A DNA stretch of 64,000 nt from Hexactinellida sp. DTS-2022. Taxonomy: Eukaryota; Porifera; Hexactinellida. Positions within the stretch are counted from its first letter, which is position 1. The number at the start of each line of letters is the position of its first letter. Location of the stretch: NCBI GenBank assembly GCA_028753945.1, contig JAPNXP010000002.1:13454001-13518000 (forward strand). Reading direction: 5' to 3'. Under the pieces are notes generated by a model. The model worked only from the letters and a program-made list of their open reading frames with translations. It had not been told where the DNA came from and did not search any database. The position numbers and the translations under genes are program-made. Below are positions 1-11,166 of this stretch, piece after piece.

Positions 1-3000
1 GCATCTACAATAATGGATGAAGTAATCCCTTTTCTATTCAAACTCCTGATTTTAGGCAACCTCAAGGACAGATTTGGTAACCTATGGTCCTGTAAAAACA
101 ATGATTACTATATTGTTGAAATTACTCTCGCAGTAGAGAATACTACATTGACTCGATTTTGCGAACTTTTTCCGTTCACCATGTGTCTACAACCAAAACC
201 AGCACTTGAAAAGATGAGAGAAAATACATTATATTATGACATTACTCTGAATTACAACAAATTTACATCTCCACTTTTCCAACGTGTTTATATGTATTTG
301 CATAAAAAAGAAATGAAACAAAACCTTGAAGACTTTACATTCGAAAGAATGAGTGTAATATATGGAAATCCAATACAATTCATGGACATTATACTCAAAT
401 ACTGTGGTTTAGAGAATCCTTCATGGAGTGAATTGAGTTATTTTATACATTTTTTAGGTCACCAATTTTACTCCTGTGAACAAAATATTTATTATCAAAC
501 AGCATTATTAGAAAATGATTGGAAAGGTTTTAGAACGTTCTTGATTAACATGATAATTCCAATGTCTCGGGATATAGCTATGCCATCTCTTTCTAACACC
601 TTTGATAATTCCTCCAAAGATTTGCTCAGGGGATATTCTATTGACTCGCGTAGAAGGTGGGAACATAAGAATCTACCCTACCTATACCTGAATGAAGATA
701 GACAATCGATGACCTTTTTTGGTATTAATATTTCAAAATCATTAACCTTGTTAGACCCCTCAGATAAGTCTAAAGTTCTTGAGAAAAAATTTATTTCTAA
801 ACCATTATATACAACTCTTACCCGTAACCTTGTTAATTTTCAAGATGATTGTTACAAGTGGGATAAAGCAAAGAAAATTTCTGTGCTTGCTAACGTTATT
901 GGAATTCAAACAATTTCGGAACACATTTGTCAGCAAATTCCAGTTCAAGATCCTGATCCATCATACGTACTAACAATAGACAACCTTAAAAAGATTCTTG
1001 TCATTCATATGCGTTTCCGCTGTAACATACCGGTTATAATAATGGGGGAAACTGGATGTGGAAAGACAAGGCTCGTTTATTACATGTGCCAATTACAATC
1101 GCAATATTTTGATAGAGTTAATATGCGCGTCTTAAAAATTCACGGCGGAACAACTCGGTTCGATATCATTAGAGAATTAACCGAGTCTATCAAACTTGCG
1201 GAGGAAAATGTGAAGTATAATATTGATACTGTTTTGTTTTTTGACGAAGCAAACACGAGTCATTCAATTGGTCTTATCAAAGAAATATTATGTGATAGAA
1301 GAATTAATGGAAATCCTATTCCAAATAATATTCGGCTGCAATTTGTTGCTGCTTGCAATCCATACAGAAGACATTCTAACGAGATGCTCATCAAACTTAT
1401 GTCTGCTGGCCTGGGAAAAGTTTCTGTTCACAAGGAAATTACTGAAAATCTTTTTGGAAAAATTCCACTGAGAGAACTCGTTTATAGAGTCGTTGAACTT
1501 CCAAAAAGCCTTTTATCAATTGTTTGGGATTTCGGACAATTGAGTAAAGACGTTGAAGAATCTTATATAAGTGAAATCATTAAAAGACATCTTGAAAAAA
1601 GTCCTATCAAATTAATTCCTGGTTTGTTACAACAGATTACTGAAATACTCACTGTAACTCAAGATTATATGAGAGAACGAACAGATGAATGCAGCTTTGT
1701 TAGCTTAAGAGATGTTGAACGAACGATGAGAGTTTTGCTTTGGTTTTATGAAAATATTCCGATTTTTGGTATCAACTATTCATTAGATCGAATATCAACA
1801 AGTCTCTTGCTCTCATTATCAGTTTGTTATCGTGCTCGACTTAAATACCGTAAAACGTTCGATTCAAAATTGGTAGATAGTTTTAAATCTCCACTTTCCA
1901 TCCTTAAGCATGATTATGTTATCATAGATGAAATTGAAAAATTTCAGTCTGTTATTGCAGATAATATGAAAATAGGTGAACATATAGCAAAAAATGCATC
2001 CTTAAAAGAGAATCTTTTTATGATGTTTATATGTATTGAACTGAGAATTCCTCTTTTCATTATTGGAAAACCAGGAAGCTCCAAATCTCTAGCCAAATCT
2101 ATAATTAACATTTCCATGGAGGGAGAAATTTCTCCTCATAATTCCAAAATGAAATACTTTAAACAAGTTGAGATGCTCTCCTACCAATGCAGTCAACTTT
2201 CTACCTCGGAAGGAATTCTTAATTTATTCAAAACTTGTAAAATTATTCAAAATAGGGAAGATCCAGATAAATTCGTATCCTGTGTTGTTCTAGAAGAAGT
2301 TGGTCTTGCTGAAGACTCTCCTCTCTTGCCACTAAAGGTGCTGCATCCGTTGCTTGATGACGATCCATTAATTATTGGAAATCTTGAAACTAAAACTCAG
2401 TCAGCGTCAGGTAATAGTTCAAAAATTGCTTTTATTGGTCTATCAAACTGGGCCCTTGATCCTGCCAAAATGAATCGAGGGATAATGGTTTGTTTAGAAG
2501 ATCCTTGCCGTGAAGAATTAATATTGAGTGCTAAGGCAATATGTGAATCTAATTTAGAAGAAAGTATTCACACGCCTAAACTTGTTCCTTTTATTAAAGG
2601 TTTAGTTAGTGGTTATTTTGAACTAATTCAAGCTCAAAAGGAAAAGATTGAATTGCAATATTTTGGTCTTCGAGATTTTTATGGCTTGATTAAGATGTTA
2701 TACAATATTTGCCGGGAAGAAGGTACTCCCTTAAACGGGACTATACTAAGACATGCTGTTACAAGAAATTTTGGAGGGTTAGAAGGTTTAGATCCATTTG
2801 AAATATTCAGGAAGCATATATATTTAAGTGAAGAAACTGTCAGAGGTCCACGTTGTACACCACTTGAGTTAATTAGTGCAAATCTGAAATCACACCGAGG
2901 CTGTTTCTATGCGAGGAATCGTTACCTTTTGCTATTGACAGAAAACTACGCAGCATTAGATATAATTCGACAAGCCAAGCTCCTCAACAAAAATGAACTT

Positions 3001-4442
3001 CGTATTATATTCGGAAGTAGTTTTCCAAATGATTCAGAATATTCAACAATTTGTCGCAATATCAACCTCATAAAAAATTACATTGAAACTGGAAAAACCT
3101 TGATTCTGACAAATCTATTGAATTTATATGAAAGTTTATATGATGTTCTCAACCAGTACTACTTCGAATCTTTGGGTAAATTTTGGGTAGACATTGGTTT
3201 AGGTACTCATCGTGTAAAATGTTCTGTAGATCCAAATTTCAAGCTAATTGTTATTGCTGACTATTCAACTGTTTATGAACACTTCCCTTCTGCCTTAATT
3301 AACAGATTTGAAAAACACACACTTACTGTGAGCTCAGTCTTATCGGAAGAACAAAAGGAGATGGCTACAGAGTTAAGTTTATGGGCAGTAAGATTTGCTA
3401 AAATTGATTTATATAATTCCATGGTTGGATCTTTTCCTGTGGGTGATTGCATAGTTGGTTATCAAGAAGATACTTCTTCAAGGATAATCTATTCATTGTT
3501 AGGAAAATTTCTAGAGGAAAAGGTTACACAACTCTCAAAAGCTTCTATTATGGATAAATCAAAAATAAAACTTATTCAAATGTCAACTCCTGACTCAATA
3601 TTAAGGCTGACTAAAACAAAATTACGAGGAGAAGCTAATACGATTTTAAGCACATATTTATCTTTGCCCCTTCAAGATTTGAAACTCTACTTCGACCACA
3701 TATTAACTTCTCTGGATTATTTCTCAATAATTACAACACATTCGATGTTACTTTCTGAATCAGAGGTAGGTGACATTGAAGAATTACTATTGCACTCTGA
3801 ACTTGTCGTATCAATGCAAGTACTCTATCTCTTACAATTTCAAACAAATCAGCAATTTTCAACTCTTATTGGCCGATTATTAAATATCAATTTACCAAAG
3901 GACGGAAATTATATAATATTACTCCAATGTGAAGATGCGAATTTGCATTCTGATCTCATTGCATACGCTAGACACAACATTATTGAGCAATTTAACAAAA
4001 TACAACATAGTAAGACTTGCAATGTATTTTTTGTAATTGTTGTTCGGGTTCCCTCTAAAGCAAATAATTTCTCCAGTTATTGTGGTGGCGTTTGGGAAAC
4101 TGTTCATATTGATGAACTAAGACCTCCGGATTTGACCATTTTACCATCCTTTGCAGATTTGATTAATCTTTCATTATCTGAAATATTTTCCAGTAAAACT
4201 AAGGTAAGTTCAATCATGCTTGTTTTTGTAAATATGTACGTAGGTGTTTCAAAGCTAAATACTTTATGACAATTAGGTGAGCGAGTTAAATCCAAGATTA
4301 ACCACCTTTAATCAAGGAACAAGGCTTCTATCTACAGTACAACCAGCTTTTTCTCTCCTATTAGAACAAAAAGGCAGTCAAATAAGAACGTTAAGAAGAA
4401 TAAATCAATTCATTTCTTTACTTCATGATCAAAGATTTTCAG
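1..4442 (+). CDS. RNF213: RNF213-like giant AAA+/RING E3 ubiquitin ligase, 5' part in window (exons a and b)
   Basis: Partial gene; the reading frame is open through base 1, so the start lies upstream. Exon a is 1-4203 and exon b 4277-4442, separated by a 73-nt GT-AG intron (phase 0). Counting from the first Met (base 13), the first AAA module has Walker A GETGCGKT at residues 345-352 and Walker B FFDEAN near 409-414. The second has Walker A GKPGSSKS at 685-692 and a Walker-B-like VVLEEVGLAED near 758-768, followed by SNWALDPAKMNR. This pair, including the unusual GKPGSSKS loop, matches AAA3 and AAA4, the two active modules of vertebrate RNF213. Known family role: a cytosolic dynein-like ATPase and E3 ligase in lipid-droplet, vascular and antibacterial biology. 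The 3' part resumes at 15625 after an 11.2-kb transposon-filled intron; the phase-1 end (G) joins the AT that opens exon c. Confidence 0.93.
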
Positions 4443-4786
4443 GTAAAAAATGTCAGTTAGGGAACTTATATTTAGAAAACTTTATTCGAACAATTGCAAT
4501 AGTAGTACGTATACTATTTGTTCCTAATCAATGAAAGTTTGGTTATAAATTCTAAATTAGTATGCTTCTAGTTATACATTTACGTATAACTTACATACAT
4601 ATTACATACGTACATACATATTTAAATGAAACAATGGCGACAGACGGCCCGTCACAGACCTCTCTTAAACTAGGAGGGGGGAAACGAGCTCAAACATATT
4701 CCCTCCGAATCTCCTTATAGTTCCCTTATATAAGTTATATTTAATTTGTTGGATCACATTCTGTTGAGAATACTCGTAGTAAGCGC

Positions 4787-5956
4787 TTTAGGTCTGTTGT
4801 ATGACGGTTTACTTACCTCTATTACTATAACAATAATTAACCATGGATACTTTCAATCAATGACGGTTTACTTACCGTCTTTGCAATGGCTTCACATTTG
4901 ATACTTCCTATTTCACATCCACACTTATGAGGATTCACATCTCAAATTCTAATTCTAATTTCAAAATTTTATATTGCAACAAACATAGCATCTAATAATT
5001 TCCATATTAGTGTTGCAGTGTATTCGAAAACTTTGTGTGTTCACGAACACACATGTTAGTCCAGCGGCATAGACATAAAGTTTCAACAGATTGTTCATTT
5101 TTTGATAAAAGCACCAAAATTTGTACACATGTACTTTGATGTAGTGCGAACATTTTTGGATATTGAGGCAATTGAAAGAGTATCTATATCGGCCATGACA
5201 GCTCGTCAAAGTTAACACGTCCGATAGTGTTCGCCGGACTTGTTTCCCATAAAAACTTGTTCAAATTAAGTTATATCGTCTTTTTATTGTTAAATTCGGT
5301 TTCCAAGTAAAATTTCCGATAATTTGATATATCACATGACCATATTTGGAAGAATTCTTCCATAGCAACGCTGGAATGTGTCAAAAATTCCATTCTCCAA
5401 TTGTGTCCTTACCCGATCGAGTGACCCCTATTTCGACTCCATCAAATACCTGAGTATAATTATACACATACCGACCCTGTAACACGTGATTTGATAAAAT
5501 TATTCGATATTAATGGTAAATTTGATAAAATTATTCGATATTAATGGTAAATTTGATAAAATTATTCGATATTAATGGTAAATCACGGTGAATCTCGAAA
5601 TTTTTTATCAAATCACGTTTAAAAAAATGAACAATCTGTTGAAACTTTATGTCTATGCCGCTGGACTAACATGTGTGTTCGTGAACACACAAAGTTTTCG
5701 AATACACTGCAACACTAATATGGAAATTATTAGATGCTATGTTTGATGCAATGTAAAATTTTGAAATTAGAATTAGAATTTGAGATGTGAATCCTCATAA
5801 GTGTGGATGTGAAATAGGAAGTATCAAATGTGAAGCCATTGCAAAGACGGTAAGTAAACCGTCATGGATTGAAAGTATCCATGGTTAATTATTGTTATAG
5901 TAATAGAGGTAAGTAAACTGTCATGGTAAGTAAACCATCATACAACAAGTCCTAAA
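4787..5956. mobile_element. Foldback element / long-arm MITE, about 1.17 kb
   Basis: The left arm (about 4787-5103) is repeated as reverse complement at about 5621-5956, with arms of roughly 320 bp and only scattered differences. The termini read TTTAGG and CCTAAA. The centre (5104-5620) has no transposase and contains a threefold 31-bp tandem repeat. Arms this long with no ORF suggest a non-autonomous DNA transposon mobilised in trans. No clear target-site duplication is visible. Confidence 0.8.
5489..5581. repeat. Three tandem copies of a 31-bp unit in the foldback element core
   Basis: Three consecutive, apparently identical copies of a 31-bp AT-rich unit beginning ATTTGATAAAATTATTCG. The array is bracketed by short inverted sequences (CACGTGATTTGATAAAA on the left, TTTTTTATCAAATCACG on the right), so it sits at the tip of the fold-back structure. 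Confidence 0.85.
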
Positions 5957-6390
5957 TAATTAGTGTTCAACATATTCCAAGCCCAAACGATTTAACCCAA
6001 TTATTTCAAGTAAACAGATCATTCTTACCGACAGAAAAAAGCCAGGCCACACCTTTTCTAGTGGCACCATCTTCCATTAATATGCTCACTCGCTCGTGTG
6101 TATTTCTTGTTTGTAGTTTACATAAATTTAAGTAGATTTTCTAAAATATTAATCCGATTTTTCGACAAGGTGGTCGTATAATATAGAATCGGATAGGAAA
6201 TTTGTTGCAAATGTTTCAACTTGTTTAAATCCAAAGGACTAATGTGAAAATCTCATTTGTTACATGTATACTGTGATGCGCAGGATTCAAGGAACTTGTA
6301 AAGGTTTAATAAATAGAAATACAAGTAAGTTCAGTTGATACTAACATAAGCCTAATTCTAGTATACTAAGGGAATATAAACTAAGATTAT

Positions 6391-6432
6391 AAGTGGCGAC
6401 TGTGGTTGACTAATAATACGCTATACGCTACA
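6391..6432 (+). repeat. Left copy of 42-bp direct repeat bounding the Gypsy fragment
   Basis: 42 bp beginning AAGTGGCGACTGTGG are repeated exactly at 8093-8134. TGGCGAC resembles the primer-binding site that follows the 5' LTR in many Ty3/Gypsy elements, so this may mark an LTR/PBS junction. I could not delimit a complete LTR upstream. Confidence 0.7.
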
Positions 6433-6688
6433 TCACCCTCTCTAAAAATGGTCGGGGTCTGGATCCTGCCACGGCTCCAGAATGTAATCTTCGTATTTCT
6501 TGCGGATACGATTACGCAGTGGGTATCTACGTTGATTCGAAGGGTTGGTATTCTGCAGGATTGGAAACTGATCTACCTCCTATTCATTCTCAGGATCTGT
6601 CACATCCCCTAGCAATTCCGGATCAGCGATGTCCGATTCTGCTTGACTGCATTCCGCTGATACGTTCTCCTCTCCGCCGGCTATCGTT

Positions 6689-8090
6689 CGTACATCCCTG
6701 AAATAGCCCAATTGGCAGCTCCCCTGTATGAGTTAACGAGGAAAGGGTCGGTTTGGACATGGAATAACAAATGCGAGGAAGCCTTTGATACATTGAAGCA
6801 TAAGCTCACGCGTGAGCCAATCATGTTAGCATTCCCGAATTGGCAAGAGAAATTCGTAATTGAAGCAGATGCTAGTACGAGAGCGGTGGCCGCAGTGTTA
6901 TCCCAGCGAAACAAGCACACAGGGCAGTTACATCCCATCGATTTCTTTTCGTCTGCACTTAGTAAGGCTCAAATAAATTACAGTGCTGGACAACTGGAGG
7001 CTTGGGCCCTAGTGTCAGCATGTCGGAAGTGGAAAACCTATTTGGGAGCTAGAGGCGAAGTAGAACTTATAACGGATCATTCCCCATTGAAGTGGCTCAG
7101 GAATCAGAAGGATCCTCGAAGAACGTATGCAAGATGGATTTTGGAATTGGAGGAGTACTCTTATGATATCATCCACCGATCGGGCAGGGAAAACAATCTA
7201 CCAGACTACCTTAGCCGGGCAACGACTTAGAAATCGACGCAGAAGTCCAGGACGAATGCACCTTTGAGGACAAAATATTTACAGTGACTTCGCACCAAAA
7301 GAAAGAGTCCAAATGGAGCATGGAACAAATTCGAACGCAACAGGAACGAGATGCCGTGACACGTGATGCTCGTGAACAATTATGCTCGAAGGGAAGAGTA
7401 GCTACAGGGCTGTTCCGTCATGTCGCGGAACACTTGGGGATTTCGAGTGGAGTGTTGCTCTTCCAAAATCGAGTGGTTGTACCTAGCGATTGTCAGGATG
7501 AAATACTATCAAAAGTACATGTTGCGGGTCACTTCGGCCAAAAGCGGACGCTACAGAACCTCAGGAGGAGTTATTTCTGGCTGGGGACGGCGCGAGATAC
7601 GCGAAATTGGTGTCAAAGTTGCCTCACATGTCAAAAGGCGAAGCCGTCAAACCGAGCGAGAATACCAATTCAAGAATTCAGGGTTGAGGGGTTAGGACCT
7701 GGAGATTTGGTTGCGATGGATAACCCTACCATGGCCCGACGAGAAATACCGTTATTTCTTGTGCATCGTGGATATTTTTACCAGATATATCGAGCTATGT
7801 CCCCTTCAAGACCAGTTAGCTTCATCATTAGTACGTGAATTCGAACGATGTTGGATTTTCCGAGGACATGGCGTTCCAAGAGGCCTGCTAACCGATCAAG
7901 CTCACAATATCGATGGCGTCGAAGTGAGGAGGATGTGTGAAAGATTAGGAATTGAAAAACGCCACTCCTCGCCATATCACCCATAGGGGGATGGGCTGGT
8001 TGAGAGAAGCATTGGCTTAGTTAAGCAAGTTGCTAGATGTTTGACGTTGGACCGGCAGCTGCCCAAAGAATCCTGGCCCGATATTTTGCC
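6689..8090 (+). pseudogene. Ty3/Gypsy pol remnant: end of RT, RNase H, integrase
   Basis: Frame 6689-7230 gives the end of reverse transcriptase and an RNase H (IAAPLYELTRKG-type start, EADAS, LEAWALV, TDHSPLKWL, ending at ENNLPDYLSR). From 7284 the integrase begins with an H-H-C-C zinc motif (VAGHFGQ, then CQSCLTCQKAK). The frame then shifts near 7710 into the catalytic core (VDIFTRYIELCP, LLTDQAHNIDG). A TAG at 7985-7987 interrupts it just before the region with the catalytic Glu (LVERSIG). There is no gag, protease or most of RT, and at least one frameshift and one stop. This is a dead copy, inserted in sense with the host RNF213-like gene. Confidence 0.9.
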
Positions 8091-8092
8091 TG

Positions 8093-8134
8093 AAGTGGCG
8101 ACTGTGGTTGACTAATAATACGCTATACGCTACA
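8093..8134 (+). repeat. Right copy of 42-bp direct repeat bounding the Gypsy fragment
   Basis: Identical over 42 bp to 6391-6432. It follows directly on the broken integrase reading frame, so the pol fragment is bracketed by direct copies. This fits recombination or template switching during an aberrant retrotransposition rather than normal LTR ends. Confidence 0.7.
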
Positions 8135-8634
8135 ATACTATTAATAAGATTCTTAGAATGAGAATGGTTTAATAGTACTGTTGCATGAGAAATTGACCCC
8201 CATGAGAAAATGACCCCCCCCTTCATATGAACCATGGATACCGTTTAGGGGGTCATTTTCTTACGGGGGTCATTTAATTATGCAAGCCCCGTGAGAAAAT
8301 GACCCCCCCTCATAAATTTCCACATTGTCATTGCAATAATGTAAGGATGACTTGAACAAAACAATGTGTAGTGACAATTATACAAAATGCTTGGCAACTA
8401 TGTTAATTAACTGAATATTTCTTCTGGCAATGTACAATATATATATTTGTTGGTACTAGTAATATGATAAATAAGAGTATTTTTTGAGTAAACTTTATTT
8501 AGCCTTATTCGAAATCAACCATTTTAATTACAAATAAGAGTTAGAGCTTCAATATTAGTTCCAAGTGTTTAGTAGAAAACCCGGGTAGCAATATGTAATT
8601 ACCAAGTTAACATAGTTCAGTGATAGGGGGCGCT

Positions 8635-8895
8635 GCATTAGTTCGAATTTTGATGTCGTCATTAGTTCGAATTTGTTTAACTGTCATTAGTTCGAATGGG
8701 TTTTTCAATGGACTGTCATTAGTTCGAATGAATTTCTAGTCGACTGTCATTAGTTCGAATGGGTTTTTCAATGGACTGTCATTAGTTCGAATGAATTTCT
8801 AGTCGACTGTCATTAGTTCGAATGAATTTCTAGTCGACTGTCATTAGTTCGAATGAATTTCTAGTTGATTGTCATTAGTTCGAATGGGTTTTTCA
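8635..8895 (+). repeat. Subterminal array of nine CATTAGTTCGAAT repeats
   Basis: Nine copies of CATTAGTTCGAAT spaced 25-32 bp apart, with two alternating spacer types (GGGTTTTTCAATGGACTGT and GAATTTCTAGTCGACTGT). The spacers are themselves repeated, so this is a tandem array and not a CRISPR. It marks the left end of the inner MULE. Confidence 0.85.
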
Positions 8896-9038
8896 ATTGT
8901 CACCTCTCGATCAAATGTACTTGTTTACTATTTTATAGCATTATTTAGGTTTCATTAATTTCTTTTTAATATGTTTGTTATTTCTCACATTGGTGCAAAA
9001 ACGTATAAATTCTCGGATTTGGAGTGTTTTGAAAACAA

Positions 9039-10630
9039 ATGGAGTACACTTTGGAAAAATTCAAGCGCATTACTGGGAGAATTTATACAACTCCTGATGG
9101 TAATAAATACTTGACGTCAAAAATCACGGAGAAATACATTTATCTTAGATGCGCCTAATTTAAGTCTTCAAGGTGTAAGGCAACAGCTAAGTTAAACCGT
9201 GAATCCAATTTGATTATTCCCTTGAATCCACATAATCATAATATTGATGATTACAAGTCAGATGTCCACGAACTCAAGAACAAATGCAAAAAAGTTGCCC
9301 AAAATTCTCAATCTAATCTAAGAAAGATATTTGATGACACGACTAGAAACAATCCTTCTGGCATCCGATATTTCTTTTACAGAAATAGAATCATCAATGT
9401 ATCGCGCAAGAAGGATTTTGCAACCCAAAATTCCAGTCAACGCTTCAGAATTCTGCGAAATGTTACCTGCTACAAGTTTCAGTAATTACATGAAATTTTC
9501 TGTAACATGTGGCGATAAAACGGCAGTAGTCTTCTTCTCAGATGTATGAAGACTTTCTTAACTGATGTTACCAACGTACAATTCGATGGTACTTTTTATA
9601 CAGTCCAATTCTGTCAACTATGGACCATATCTGTTGCTGTTGGTAGGCACTCGTTAGCTGCTATCCACTGCCTGATGACTTCCAAGTGCCAAGATCTATA
9701 CAGTATGATATTGGAAAATCTTGTCATCAATGTTCCTAATTTCCTACCATCAGCTTCAATGTCTGACTGGGAGCCGGCTCCTAGAAATGCTTTTAAACAA
9801 GTATATCCCAACATCAAAACTATATGGATGCTGGTTTCATTTCACTCAGCGAATATGGATGAAAGTACAAAAGTTAGGTCTTAGTGAATCTTTTAGAAAT
9901 AATCCTGAGGTCAGAAAATATGTCAGACAGCTTATGGCAATTCCGTTTTTACCAGCTGCCCTAATAATCCCTACCTATCGCTTTCTTCACCTGCCTTCAC
10001 CTGAAAATCCAGATACGCTTAATAAACTTGAAAAACTTAACAGGTATTTTTCTAAACGTTGGTTAACCCAGATAAAGCCTGAAGAACTCTCCCTTTTTGA
10101 TATTACAATCTCTACGAATAATTCAGCAGAGAGCTATCATTCAAAGCTTAAGTCGATTGTGAAGACAAGCCATCCAAGAATATGGTCTTTCATAGCCACA
10201 CTCAATGAAATCATACAGGACGTAGATAACGATATTGGACGTTTAAGTCAGGGGAGAGAAATTTCTCGAGCGAGGAAAAAGAAAGATATCAGAAATGATG
10301 ACCTTAGACGACTTTCTAAGCAGAAATTGAGTGTAGGAGAATGCTCACCTTGGGAGTTTCTTCAAGCTATAAGTTACACAATTGGAAACATCAAAACACA
10401 AGATAATCCATCCGAAAGTGATACAGAATATTCTGGTGAAGAGGATAACGAGCTGGTTAGCATGGAATCCGTTTGTGTAGTTATTACCTCGCACAAGTAC
10501 AGGGATATTCATGCCATGTAGGCATGCAAATTACTGTGCAGATTGCAGTCATACTATAGAAGAACTTGGACAGCCTTGCCCAGTTTGTCGCTCAGTTATA
10601 CAGAGCAGATTTGAAATATTCACTAATTAA
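9039..10630 (+). pseudogene. MULE transposase remnant with N-terminal FLYWCH-like and C-terminal RING-like fingers
   Basis: ATG at 9039 opens a FLYWCH-like zinc finger (KYLTSK, YIYLRC, SRCKATAKL, NPHNHNI) broken by an in-frame TAA just after YLRCA. The MULE catalytic core follows: QFDGTF (first Asp), QLWTISVAVG, SDWEPAPRNA (second Asp), a C-W-FHFTQR-type motif and NSAESYHSKL (Glu). It is spread over frames shifted near 9540 and 9720. After a further shift near 10490 the terminal frame reads PCRHANYCADC and PCPVCRSVIQ before the TAA at 10630, which is a RING C3HC4 signature preceded by CVV in the previous frame. Clearly inactive. The FLYWCH plus MULE pairing is familiar; the RING tail is unusual. 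Confidence 0.8.
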
Positions 10631-11166
10631 AGATTAATTGTCCTTTGCCCTCTCAATATATGTATTAATTTATTCGTTATTCATTCAATAATAATTTATT
10701 CATTCATTTAATATTAATTATTTAAGCCTTAGGTCCCGATTAAGTACATATTTTATTGATTAAGTACATATTTTATTGATCAATTATTAATTTAGCACTA
10801 ATCGAATTAATAGAATTCAACTAAAAATCTACCAATGGCAGTCAACCGAAAATTAATTCGAACTAATGACAGTCGACTAGAAATTCATTCGAACTAACGA
10901 CAGTTCAACAAATTCGAACTAATGACAACATCAAAATTCGAACTAATGCATGTCCCTCGCTGATAGTTGCCAAGTCATTTGTATAATTGTCACTACACAT
11001 TGTTTTGTTCAAGTCATCCTTACATTATTGCAATGACAATGCGGAAATTTATGAGGGGGGGATCATTTTCTCACGGGGCGTGCATAATTAAATGACCCCC
11101 TAAACGGTATCCATGGTTCATATGAAGGGGGGGTTATTTTCTCATGGGGTCAATTTCTCGGGTAAC

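Larger units (their letters stand above)
8634..10950 (+). mobile_element. Inner MULE transposon with repeat-rich inverted ends
   Basis: Both ends begin TGCATTAGTTCGAATTTT facing inward. CATTAGTTCGAAT recurs nine times at the left end (8635-8895) and about four times in inverted orientation on the right (10850-10950). Between them lies a decayed MULE transposase gene (9039-10630). Subterminal repeats of this kind are common binding arrays for MULE transposases; that role here is inference. Confidence 0.75.
8187..11159. mobile_element. Outer DNA transposon with about 200-bp terminal inverted repeats, hosting a nested MULE
   Basis: The left arm 8187-8401 (begins GAGAAATTGACCCCC) recurs as reverse complement at about 10963-11159, with one short internal indel. 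The arms contain repeated GAGAAAATGACCCCCC blocks. Removing the inner MULE (8634-10950) leaves only about 230 bp between the arms, so the outer element is a non-autonomous palindromic MITE into which a coding MULE jumped. No convincing target duplication is seen at the outer edges. Confidence 0.7.

Noticed and set aside
8635..8895. CRISPR-like regular repeats with spacers
   Set aside because: The spacers are themselves two repeated types, the array is mirrored at the other end of a MULE, and the context is an animal intron.
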